Assembly (NCBI GenBank): GCA_027574665.1
Contig: CM050653.1
Coordinates: 41,862,118 to 41,926,117, forward strand
Length of the DNA stretch: 64,000 nt
Reading direction: 5' to 3'
From: Rhynochetos jubatus
Taxonomy: Eukaryota; Chordata; Aves; Eurypygiformes; Rhynochetidae
The notes beneath the pieces were generated by a model. That model saw nothing but the letters and a program-made list of their open reading frames with translations, did not search any database and was not told where the DNA came from. Shown here piece by piece: positions 23,601 to 35,277 of the stretch (position 1 is the first letter of the stretch; every line of letters begins with the position of its first letter). A program made the position numbers and the translations under genes.

Positions 23601-26099
23601 ACATTTTAAATTAGACATAGTAAAAAAGCTCTAAAGTTGTCATGACAGTTGCAGCAAAACGCCTTGTCATTTCTTATTACAAAGCATAACCTATTTTTAA
23701 AACCAAATTAGTTTTTCAGCTATTCCCCCAAATGTAGCCTGCAGATCTGTTTTTGTTGATCCACCAATTGTTTCTTTCAGATTTGCATGGTTAATTATCA
23801 AGCCATGATCACCATTTTAGATTAAAACAATCCATCAGAAAGCTTTGCTCTCTTTCATGCGAGAGATGGAAAAGGGAAAAGGTTTTTAAAGAACTTTGTG
23901 TCAGGACCTTGTTTAGAAGGACTAAGAAACAGTTCTGTGCCACCAACCCCGATCCGACTGTCTTCCCTAGACATGCCCCCAGTCCAACCCCTGGACACAG
24001 CTCAGTGCCAGCTGTTTCTCCTCCAAAGGTTAGCCCTAGCCCTCAGCTAATGTTTGCTCTGGAAAACTATCAACCCCTTTTGTTAGTGCAGCTGATGGTG
24101 GATCCAGCCATGCTCTTAGTTGCATTTCCTTTCCAGGTTTAAGGCTTCAGGAGTATGAAAGATGAGAGGCACTAAGAGCAGAGTCCATCTGTTACATTTA
24201 AATAATAGGACAGGAGAGCAAAAGTCTCCTAAAAATAACTTCAACTCTTCTGCTCCCACCTATCTTCCAATCTTTAAAAACATTGGAACACTGAAGAAAG
24301 TGGGGGGGAACACAGTAGTACGCATGTAGGCTGCAACTTTTCATACTAATTATCTTTTGCATCAAATTGAGTACATTAACCAGAAAGCAGAATTTAAAAA
24401 TCTCTATGAACTGTTCATTCCAAGAACAATTAAATCTAAAGTAAGAAGAATCATGATGAATTGCTGACAAGTGTTAAAACATCATCTACTGGGAGCTTTT
24501 TTTTTTTAATATGTCATAACAGAGTCAAACCCAAGAAGCCTACAATAGAAGATATCAAATGACATTTAATAGAACATGAGGCAAGATTTTCATGTGTAAA
24601 ATCCTTTTTCAATCTTTGCTATTAGTCAACACGAACACATCAGGGATACTACAGACAGTGTAATGGGAAGACCCATTGTAAGATTATGTGCTGCTTCAAA
24701 CAATATTATTTGAAGTTTATCTGACAAGATCTGAACCTTGAGAAGAGTCAGGAATAATGCTGCTCGATGCAGCAAGGAGATAGTTTTCTTAAAAGACTCA
24801 GATTTAGAGTTCTGAATTCAATCAATCCAATATAGAATTTTGTTAGAATTCAACTGTGTAGCTGTGTGAACAACAAAACTAATTAAGCCTAATAGTGGAT
24901 GTACATGTCTTGCAGCGGATTGACTTCAATTGAATTATTCCTTAAGCTCTGGGGTGAGCTCATCCCTTAACCAGAAAATCTGCACAGCAGAGAAAGTTTA
25001 GCCTTGTTCTTGAAAAAGCACAGACACCAACAGAGTATCTTGCCCTATTGTTTGGAAATCCATAACATCATTCTACACCGTGATTTGCACGATGGCTGGG
25101 GAAGGGTGATCTCATGCTTTCCTTTGGTGTGGCTCATTACCAGCCTCGCTCCTCCACTGTACTCTTACAAGTCACATAGAAACTTCACATCTCTGGTAAG
25201 TGCAAGAAACTTGCACCCTTCCCTTTCTTTATCAGATTTGGTCAAAGCAGGCCAAGCTATTGGGAGCAGTCAGCATTTGCAGATAGAATATCAATAAGCT
25301 TCATTTGCTAAGAAAAACAACCAAGAGTTGCAGGAAGAACACTGCAGGATGTTCAAATTGACTGAAGTAAGGTTTCCGAAAGCGGTAGGGCAGCTTTCAG
25401 TGACAACACCAGATGTGACACAGGGAAAAATTTGACTTGTTTGGTTTAAAATTAGTAGAACCCTATTGCTTTCACTCTTTCTAAATCTTATAAAATTCTC
25501 CTTCTAGAGAAAAGAATAGTTCTGAGTGACAAATAAGTGCAGCTGACAGATACTTTTGGGAAGTGTTTCATGTCTATGGAAGTCATCACAAATGCTGTTA
25601 CTTCCCCTCATCCTCAGCACAGACTTCTCTGGGCAAACTTGAGCGCAGTCAGCAGACACTTAGCACAGCACATTCATTTGGTATTTGTCATCAAAACCAA
25701 TTACATAAGTGAATAGAGTAAAAGTTAACCAGTCTAGAAGAAATCCTATTATGGCAGCTATTTAGAAACACCATTTTGAACAAAATTTTTTTCCCTGCAT
25801 GCTGATTTTAAGAAGATAGCCAGGCTATAGATGGAATCTTCTGAACCTCAACTTGGAAGTGCAACAACATACCAAGAATATCTCCGACTTTGAGTAATGA
25901 TGAAAAAGGAAACCCATTACAGTTTCCTCTCACACTTGTAGAAGAGAAAACACTACTACATATTGTAAGACTCCTCTTATGTTTCTACTAACATGACATC
26001 TGAAGTTTCAGGTTTATATACCATGATCAGGAGAAATCTAACATAATTAGTTTATCAAGACTTAGGTCCTCATAACTTCTGCAAAGCATGCACTCCCCA
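17659..26099. other. About 8.4 kb of repeat-poor non-coding sequence
   Basis: AT-rich unique DNA with no recognised CR1, LTR or DNA transposon and no RNA gene. Open frames are 60-110 codons, show no known motifs and are scattered over both strands as expected by chance. Likely an intron or intergenic region. Confidence 0.5.
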
Positions 26100-26165
26100 G
26101 ATTTTCAAGTACTGTAACATTAGACTCCCATAGTTGTGTAATGGGAACTAATGCCCAAATCCCAT
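26100..26165. repeat. Possible ancient amniote interspersed repeat fragment
   Basis: The string ATTTTCAAGTACTGTAACAT followed by TTAGACTCCCATAG, TGGGAACTAATGCCCAAATC resembles the degraded, partly palindromic 'TTTTCAAAAGTGCCTAA ... TTAGGCACCTAAATCCCA' repeats seen in turtles and birds. I cannot name the family, and the match is from memory of the pattern. Confidence 0.3.
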
Positions 26166-26891
26166 GTTTGGTGAGGGATGTACAACTCCAACCAACCGGT
26201 CCATGTAAAGGAACCGGTTACATAGACTTCAGAGGACAGTTAACCTGTCTTTTGTCATTTACACTAAGCCATGAAGCATAAGCCCTGCTTTTAAGCATAA
26301 GTTTTGGGTTCTTTCTAAATGCACACAACTCCTAGCACAACAGGTTTAAGACTACGAATACTATCAAAGTGTTTCTCCACAAGCAGTAAGAGAAAGCATG
26401 GGGTTAGACCTTATCTACTGCTATTGCTTCCCTCCAGGCACAGGGTCTCATCCTGCTTGCAGCCTACAAGACAGCTTTACATTCAATTCAGTAGGCTGTT
26501 TGGTAATGTTGCCAAAACATCAGGTAGCATAGTTAGCTGAGACACCTTTGAATAGCTCATTCTGCCACTGATCAGAAGAAACCAGTTTCCTTTTTTAGTT
26601 CCCTTCTTATTTTACTTCAAACGCCTTAGCTTTTCAAAGCTAAGTTTACACTGTACTTTGCTTGGCAACAGATACAACAGCTCCCAAGTCTCATTTGACT
26701 GAGTTATATTCATACAACAAAAATAGCTTACACATCTTGCTGCACCTACGCATTTAACTGAGCAGCCAACCCGGTGTGCCACACTCCTGTTGCTTGCATA
26801 GCAGTCAGAGATTAACAGGTCTGCTCTGCCCTTGCCAATGACCTTAGTCAAGTTGGTTTTGTCAGTGCAGACTGCAGATTCCCGCTGCTTT

Positions 26892-26904
26892 AAAAAAAAA
26901 AAAA
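26892..26904. repeat. Poly-A run (A13)
   Basis: Simple homopolymer with no associated retrocopy. Confidence 0.85.
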
Positions 26905-29900
26905 CAACCACAGATGCCAGGTTCATTATGATAGCTTACCAAAAGCCTCATGCTAGAAGGAGTGGCTCACAGATTTTACTAAGGAAGCATCAAAATTTGA
27001 AGCCAAGCAGAGCCTTTAACACCAGGTTTCCAGTTGGCTGGAAGAAGCCAACAACCTCTGGCAGAAAAAAAGAGCAAGTGCTACAAGAGGTGAGAGACAA
27101 GAAAAACAGTGTCTGTTAGTCAGGGTTAGCCAACCTGTCAGCTAGGGTGGACTACCTAAGATGTGGGTCAGTCTTTGTTAATAGCAGACCAAATCCCACC
27201 AAGCTATAGTGCGCATAACGTGCATCCATGCTATGGGTGTAATAAGAGCAGCAAACTTGGAGTACTGACCACAGAGATCTGATTTTTCCAATCCTTCAGT
27301 GAACTTAGAAGTGGAATAATTCTTTTATACATCACGGCTTGCAAACAGCATTTAACCAGCATTAACTAAACGTGCTTCTGCAAGGCAGTGCCTCCACCAC
27401 AAATGCAAGCTGAATGAGTTGCGTAAGGTAAGCCTAAGAGATACTTGTTGAAATTCCATGAGTCCATTTGACATGTCAAAAAAACCCCCCCAACTTTAAG
27501 TATGAAGGGTTTTTTGCCATTCTATGTGCTTATCCAAGGATAATTTAAAGCCAAATGCAACTAGGATCAAAATGCAATGAGACCCAAGTTCAAATGTTGG
27601 AAAACTATGATGATGTATGGTGCAGAGGCATGTATAGTTCTGAAAAGATGTATTATGGAAAGGAGGTATTCAGGGATTTTATACTCAATTTATTGCAAAA
27701 CTGACAAATTTCCCTCATTAACTCCGATTAAGCCCACTGAATTTTGCTACAACTTTTTGGTTATACGCCAAGTGCCAGGAGGCAGTAACATATTTCTATG
27801 GCTCGGGTTGTCTGGTCTGCTTTTGGTAAGTTGCCAGATCTCATTTGACCTTTATAATAAGGTTTAACCCTAGTAGTTGGACCAAGTCACTCTCATTTAG
27901 ATGAGCAGGCTGGTGCAGCCCAAACCTAGGTCAACAGTGAAGGAATGTTGCCACCACTTGACAGCTGTTCAGTGGCTTCTGGGAAAATTGTTGGTGTTCT
28001 CGGTACATTTTCTAGTGGTCAGGCACTTAACCTAAAGTTTACTGCCACAGCTTGCAGTGCTCAGCAGAAAAGCAAACAGCTGAATCATCAGGGAGACAGG
28101 GACTTTCTCAATACCGACTTCTTCCCAGCCCGACTCAAGGCACTGAAGAGAAAAACCCAAAGATGATATGAAACAGCCAAATATAACAACCTTCATGGAA
28201 TTTAGAACTGGGTATCTTTCACCAGTTTAAGAGAAAAGTCGCTCTCAGAGGAATACCTATTCTGAGCTAACAAGTGCTCCAATAACCTTTGTGTTCAGGT
28301 AACATGTCAGATCCCATAAAGGAAACCCACCACTACTCACCTCCCTGCCCTAACAAGGGATGAATTCCACCTGCAGATCCCCGTTATTTGGATACAAGCA
28401 GGCTGCAACAGTCCCAACTACTACCAGCAGCCATACCTGCAATGGCTTCTTAAAACTAAATAAATGCTTTACACTCCTACTGAGTGATCGATCACAAGGT
28501 TCATTTTGACCTCGTACACTGTGAAAGGGGCTCCTGACCTGACAACTGTGTATAACTGACTGCTTACCAACACACTACTGCTCCAACACATGGGCAAAAA
28601 CCAGGCAAGGGGAAAGCAGGGACACACGTAACAGGGAGGAAGCAAGAGAGCTAAGTCACATATACGGCAATCTCTGACCTGGAACTCAATGAAACAGCCA
28701 CCATGGTAGTGTTGGAATATCACCCTCCATCTTGACTGGCATTTCCACCATCTCAGTCATGAGGAAGCTGTATTATAGACTATCACATGGAAAAGATGGC
28801 CTATTTTAAATTTAGATCCTACGCTGAATGTTTATCAACAACTGCCTGTTGATTCCTCTAAGGAAACTGCTAGCCACTGGGTACTAAAATATATTACTTA
28901 TCGCTATGTTTAAAGAGCGGAAAGAAGAAAACGCACATTCTGACCTTAAGGCACTGATGCCAGGTTTAGCAAGAGACACAGCTTTGACTACCTGCAAGAA
29001 AGCAAGAATCCTGTGTTACCAACACCAGGAAGCCAGAGCAATAATTCTGTAACAAAGCAGCACTGCAGCCAGCCAGAGGAACATTGTGGAAGTTTAGCCC
29101 AGACTCCTCCTGTCCCGCAGCCTACTGGACACTGTTTCACTTTGTGCATTTTTACTTCATTAGCTCAAAAGCTAATGTCTTGCTAATACATATGGGGAGG
29201 GAAAAGATGCTGAAATGTTCTATATTATTTTTAATGGCATTTAAGACACACCTCTTATTCTGCAGGCTCATTTAGCACCTAATACTAAAGATGCATTCAT
29301 ATATTTCTAGAAAGTAATATAATCTAAGCAACTCTAAAGATGCACAAGGGTTGTTAGCAGAATAAGAGACCTGGAATATTGTCATGAAGGTGACAGTCAA
29401 TGGGGGGAGCAAATGGATCGTTGGACTCGACCAGCTCCCTGGTGTGCCCACAAGCTAGAAAGAGACAGCTCATCTTTGTCATTCAGATGGAAGGTATCAC
29501 CATCTCCTGTTTGCATATGAAGTGGATTTGTGAGATGTCTTTAGGTTCTACCCACTTCTTCCCTCTCATCAACAGTAGGGATATAAGCAAGTTAAAAATG
29601 GCACAACAATCCTCCTTCTTTTAGGACACTTCACTTATGGTTTCTTTCAATGACTCAGCCTTAAGCTAGTATCTGAGATGTTGCATTTCCTTTGTTTTTC
29701 TAAGGAATAAATCAATCTATTTTTCTTCATATTTACATCTACTGAGTCTACAGCACTCCAACAGCTCCTAGGACTTAGTTCAAGTCATTACTAGTAATGA
29801 GTGAGTTGTTAATGTGAAACTGCTTCTACAGACAGCAGAAACAGAATATTGAGTGCCTTGTGTCCTACCCTGCCCGCGTACCTACAATTCGTAATGACAC

Positions 29901-30372
29901 ACAGACTGTCCCACACATGGATAGGCCATCACTGTAAGACACTTTGCCTTGGCTGCCGTACCACTCAGCAAAAGCATCTTTGTGTTAGAAATCAGCTATG
30001 TCATTGTGCCTGATAAAGTGCCACTTCCTCCTTCATTTTCATCAGCAGTAAGAGCCAGTTGCACTTCAGGAAGCACACAGAGTCTTCAGAGTACCCCAGA
30101 AGGACTAAGTTCACTTTGGAGCTTTTCACAAAATTGTTGCAGACTTCTTCACACATCAAGTGATGCCACTAGCCAAGAACGGCAAAGTAGGCAATTTCAG
30201 CTCATTAGCGTCAGTTGGTATCTTCTCCTTGATTCCCACCCTGAAGCCAATTTAGTGCATCTGAAGGCAGTAAGGTCCAACAAAGCTTCATGGATGCCAG
30301 TTCAGAAGGCGAGATCTGGTTTGGTTTCCCTGCCCACCCCCCAGTCCTTTAATTAGATTCATTCCTTGACTC

Positions 30373-30390
30373 AAAAAAAAAAAAAAAAAA
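30373..30390. repeat. Poly-A run (A18)
   Basis: Eighteen A, followed 184 bp later by a second run (A15). No AATAAA in the preceding 30 bases and no recognisable mRNA-like body, so a processed pseudogene is not supported. Confidence 0.88.
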
Positions 30391-30574
30391 GCAACCTTTT
30401 AGACTACTGGCTTCTTATTCTGACATTGAGAAAGTGAAGTGCTTGAAAAAAAGCTAGCTTGAAGCAGGTAGTAAGGCTTCTTTCCCAGGGCAGTCAGAAG
30501 GAACCCCTTAATCAAGTTTTAAAGACGCCTCTGTTGCAACAAGACACTTTCCCAGGCTCAAGGGGCAGGGAAAT

Positions 30575-30589
30575 AAAAAAAAAAAAAAA
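30575..30589. repeat. Poly-A run (A15)
   Basis: Simple homopolymer after GGGAAAT, the second of a close pair on the same strand. Confidence 0.85.
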
Positions 30590-32285
30590 GCATTCTCTGA
30601 ACAACTTCACATCAAAAAACCTGATCACACAAATTCCACATGTCCATGGGAGCAATGAGTTAATAGGAACTTATTAAAAACCTTCCCCAGATAGCATATT
30701 TGAAATAGATAAACATGCTTCTGCTTATCCCATACAAAATATAAGCACGTCTGGGTAGCACAAAGCAAGAATGAGTCAGTGAAAGATGCGTTCTTTTCAG
30801 CGACTCCCTGACCCCACCCGCGGAACCCCTTTCAAATCTCACCCAACGGGCCCTCAAACTTCACACAGAGGAAATGAAGAAAGAAAACTTGGGGGAGGGA
30901 AGGAGGAAATCAATTTAACTTTTAACATTTCTTCGATGCATCAAAGGCCTCAGCCACGTAGTTCTATTAGGTTTCTGTGTGGATTCTTGTAAGACGTATG
31001 AGGAAAATCCTTCACCGGGTTCACTGCATGAGACTGAAGAAAATGCAGACAATATGAATGTGAACTTTAATCTTTTTCTTTCCTGGAAAGCCATCTTCAA
31101 AAAAAAATGTTTAAATTAACTATATATAGATGCTGGCAAGTTGCAAGGCTGAATACAAATCTCTGATCCAATACAAATATTTTGCCACTCAGCTCATGAG
31201 AGTGCACAGCAGTATCCAGGGCTCCCAAACCGAACCGAGGCAAGGCGATACATCCTCACAGTTGGTACTGGTATTTGTAATATCCGTCAGGCAAATTTAT
31301 AAGCTTATCAAATCCAAATCTCAGAAGACAAAACCTTACAATAAATAAGGATGAAAAAGAAAATATTAGAGTATAAATGACAAAGGAAGATGAGATTAAG
31401 ATGTGTGGGGTACAACATAGGTGGAGGAAAATTACCACAGGCATGCTTTAATACAGCACGACAATTTTCTCCTGCAGATGCTGGATGGTCTAGACATACT
31501 TTGAAACAACATTCCTGGTAGTTAATCCCTCAACTCTGCAAGCAATTTGACAGGGTTGTAACACTACGAACAATCTTTATTATGTACTTATCTCCTCCCT
31601 CCTCAAAAAGGAAATCAAGTGTGCAGAGTGTAAAGTGCATTTCATATGATTTGTTAGGATGATTTCCTCCTGACTTAGGAATGTGTCTCCCATTAGCATT
31701 AATGGGCAACTGCAGACAGGCAGGAAGAGGGGAACAGTCATTGCTGTTACAGCCTTCTACATATTAGCGGTGCTCCATGAACTTTTGCTTGCTCACTGTC
31801 TGATCCCCTGGGATGAGGCAAGCAATAAAAGAATTTACCTACTCCCTACACATTCTTTATTTCTACCTCCTAACAGTGGAAGTTCAGTGTTCAAAAAGTG
31901 AAAGAAAAAAACATGGACATCTTAGCAAGCAGAAAGAATATAGTTTTATATGGAGAAGAGGCACAAGACTCTTACAAGACGTTGTGAAAACAGAACTATT
32001 AAGACTGGAAGGACAGCGAAATAGGTACCTAATAGCCCATGAAGCATTTAGCCACCTTCTTTGCCATCCTAATCTGAATACAAATGAAATTCAAATTTTC
32101 CTTTGTCTCTAGTTTTCAAGACCAAATCTCAACTTACTGAAAGTTTCCTTTCCCTGCACCAAAACTATATGCGTGTACTTAAAAACCCCAGAAACCCAGC
32201 ATGTCAGATCAAGGATTTGCTCACCAGGATACCTTCAGTTTCTTATCATTTCAAAGGTGGGGTAAGGGGGTGGTGGTCAGATTTA

Positions 32286-32300
32286 TTTTTTTTTTTTTTT
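32286..32300. repeat. Poly-T run (T15)
   Basis: Homopolymer directly downstream of a G-rich stretch (about 32256-32276), giving a purine-to-pyrimidine switch. It is the reason a spurious frame with seven consecutive Phe appears here. Confidence 0.85.
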
Positions 32301-35245
32301 AGAGGAGTTAAAGGTAGAAAGATCAGAAAGGAGCAAAAGTAACAGTTGAGGGAAAGCAATGGTAATACTGGCAATACTAACACCTGAGTTTTTAAAAGAG
32401 GAAGTTGCTTTTGTGGAAATACATTGTTCTTTGATTACAAAGCAAGCCATGTCCTTGTCTACAGTTAAAAGTTCTTTTGGTTTTGATAAGGTAACAGAAG
32501 CCTTGAATAATATTAAAATTCTTATTTAAAAAAGTCATTAACAGTAATCCTGCTTCCTGGCTATCACTGAACAGCTTTCCAGCTGCAGTCTGGGTTTAAC
32601 AACAAACTTTTCCTGGAAGCTTTGGCCATTGTAACCACTTCCAACTCACTTTAAGAAGTGAAAAAAATATTGGAGGGCAGCAGCATTCAAGCATTGCCAA
32701 AGAGCATCAAGCAAACACACCAGTCTAGTTTATGTGACAAGATGCAAAGGACAAAGGGATCCAGCCATAATAACCATTGCTGACAACCCAGAGAGGCACC
32801 ATGGCATTGGAGGAGACACAGCTGTACAAGCCCCTCCATGAGCAGCAACGGCACCCAACAATTTCACAGAGGACATCCTGCAACAACCTCAGAGATGACC
32901 ATGACCTAGTTGGGCTAATGCAGGTAGGTGACTCAGATCCATTTTTAAAAAGGAAGCATGTGTCAACCCGAGCTTCATATCCTTTTTGATAAGGGCATAT
33001 TACCTGATGGGGCTGTGAGCTGGACCATCTGCTGTAGGAAGGAGCACCAGAAGTCTTGTTGGCTGTAGTTCTCTGCAAAATAGAGGATAGACATGTCAAA
33101 TATTCACCAACATCTGTCATGCACACAGTCAGATTCACCAGCCTCAACCATATAAACTCCCATAGTAAACCAAAAATATGATACAGTAGCGCTAACATCA
33201 GAGATGGAAGTCGGATGAATTTTCTACCGATGCTCTGTTTGGCCTGGACCTCAGAACCCCAGTTTTCATCTCAACTTTTAAGTGTCACCTAGATTGCAAA
33301 TTTAAACACTGAGCCATAACCTCAACTGGGGCTACAAAGCACTACCCTTCAGCTCAGATTAGGCAAACATGCTCTAAATTCACATTTACTCCAGAAAGAC
33401 ATCATTAGAGGGGCTTGTCTGCCTGTTCTGAGAAGTTACAGATACATTCTTCCCTAGCTCATAGTGATGTTTCATTCCATACATCATACTAGTTTTACAG
33501 CATCTGGTCCTAACTCATAGAAACTGAAGCAAGCATTCTTTCAGAATCACTTGCTCTTACTCAAAAAATGAAACTTGGATATTTTTGGAATAGGTAATTA
33601 GAGATTAGTTATTTACCAACTTTTTTGAAGAAAAAACAGTATTTATCCCTGTATTTCTTTCACCTCCTTCCTTACATTTGTTTTCTGAAGCACTAAGACA
33701 AAGAGACCGTACCATGGGCTTTCACATCTATATCATACTTCCATATCACATGTCACAGAGACCTTATAATCAAGCTGCCTTTGACACTGCAGAAGAATCA
33801 ATGCCATATAGTGTCTAGCAGAACACCAACAATTCTTTTAATAAAGAACACCCCTGGTTTCAAAATTATTTTACACCATGAACTTCTAGACCATTTGCTG
33901 CTAGTTTAGCCTAGAGCCTAGTGTAACACAGAGCTCCCCCAAACCCACACCTCACTTCTGCAAATTCAGGGCTTTTTATAAAACAGAACCCACACCACAG
34001 CCAGGTGCCAAATATCTTGCAAGTGTACCACTACTATATTGTGTGAGCTCAGGCACTGCAGAAACCTTGTAACAACAAGGCTATGTGTACCGGGAAGATG
34101 TGGTAGATATGAGTTACCTACTCATGAGACATTAATTCAAACAGGTTCTCTGGACATGAGATACTAATTTATCAGTACATTATGTCACCAGGATGCTAAT
34201 AGGGGGACAGATTCATATTTGAACCATATGGACATAAGTTATACTTAAAAAATGCAAGTAAGAAAATCCATGTGAGATTTATACCACAAAGTAGTATACT
34301 CTTTGTAAGCATGAAAATAAATAGCTTATGGCTTTTAACACCCAAGGATATAGTACATTTCTATGCCAATTATAACCACTAGGGCTTATACATCATTACA
34401 TATTTTAAAGCTGGCATGTCATTCCCAGTAATGAGAAACAGCCACTGCTGTAATCGTGCTTTTGTGTTAGTCTATCAAAAAGCAGTCATTTTACAAGTTT
34501 AATTATTAGCATCACTGTATAGTATATTTAGCATCTATGAGACTCCCTTAGAAGAACAGGCATTTTTTAATAGGCAGATATGCCATGCAACAGAAGAACA
34601 CTTTTAATAGAAACTTCAGAAAAGACACTGCACACGATGCTGATTTCAGCTTTACAACAAAACTAGGAAAACTTTCTTCTGAAGCAGATGGTGATAGACT
34701 TGCCAACCTATGAATAACAAACTCCAGCTATGTTGGTTTTCAACTTTTCTGGAAGCATGTTTTCCAGCAAAATGCCTTTCCAAAAGTACCACACACCTTA
34801 ATTAATATATATAATGTATTTGTGCCTTTAGTATTGTCCAATAAGAACTACATATTCCTCCTGCCTAAGCATATAAATATGAGTCTTTGGTTTCATTCCT
34901 TCAACACCTGTTACCTCTAGTAGGTACATTTCTTCTACAGCATCATTCTTCTGATTTCTTCCACCTTCATTTATTAGTCATCCCAAAGAAAGATACTCCC
35001 CAGCAAAACAGTACCGCAGTATTACAGAGAAACAACAGAACCCTTTCCAGGCCAGGCAGCCAGTAGACAAATGCCTCCAAAGAGAAAGGCAGAAGACAAT
35101 TTTTTGTTTAACTTGAAACAAGAAAGGATCAGAGCCTCAGAACTATTTGGAGGCTGACCCCATATTCCAATTAGATTAAGAAGTAGGCACTTAAAAAAAA
35201 AGTAGTATAAGTGGTCTAAGAGCAGCATTTATTTCCTCTGTTCTC

Positions 35246-35277
35246 CACACCCCCCCCCCACCCACCCCCCCACCCCC
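35246..35277 (-). repeat. C-rich block with G-quadruplex potential on minus strand
   Basis: Thirty-two bases made almost only of C with four isolated A, in runs of 10, 3, 7 and 5 C. On the minus strand this is four G tracts separated by single T, which satisfies the G3+N1-7 quadruplex pattern. It sits in otherwise AT-rich DNA. Confidence 0.85.

Larger units (their letters stand above)
26166..35245. other. About 9 kb of repeat-poor non-coding sequence
   Basis: Unique AT-rich DNA with scattered A or T runs (listed separately). The longest frame is on minus at 32725-33198 (157 codons from a real ATG). It is Cys/Ser/Trp-rich with no domain I recognise and is probably open by chance. The 29949-30356 frame begins at TTG and is not a plausible eukaryotic CDS. 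Confidence 0.5.

Noticed and set aside
29949..30356. 135-codon plus-strand frame followed by an A18 run, resembling a retrocopy with tail
   Set aside because: It starts at TTG, matches no known protein, and has no AATAAA before the A run. A processed pseudogene is not supported.
32725..33198. 157-codon minus-strand frame from a real ATG
   Set aside because: Cys/Trp/Ser-rich with no recognisable domain, no splice or promoter context, and an overlapping plus-strand frame. Judged a chance frame in non-coding DNA.
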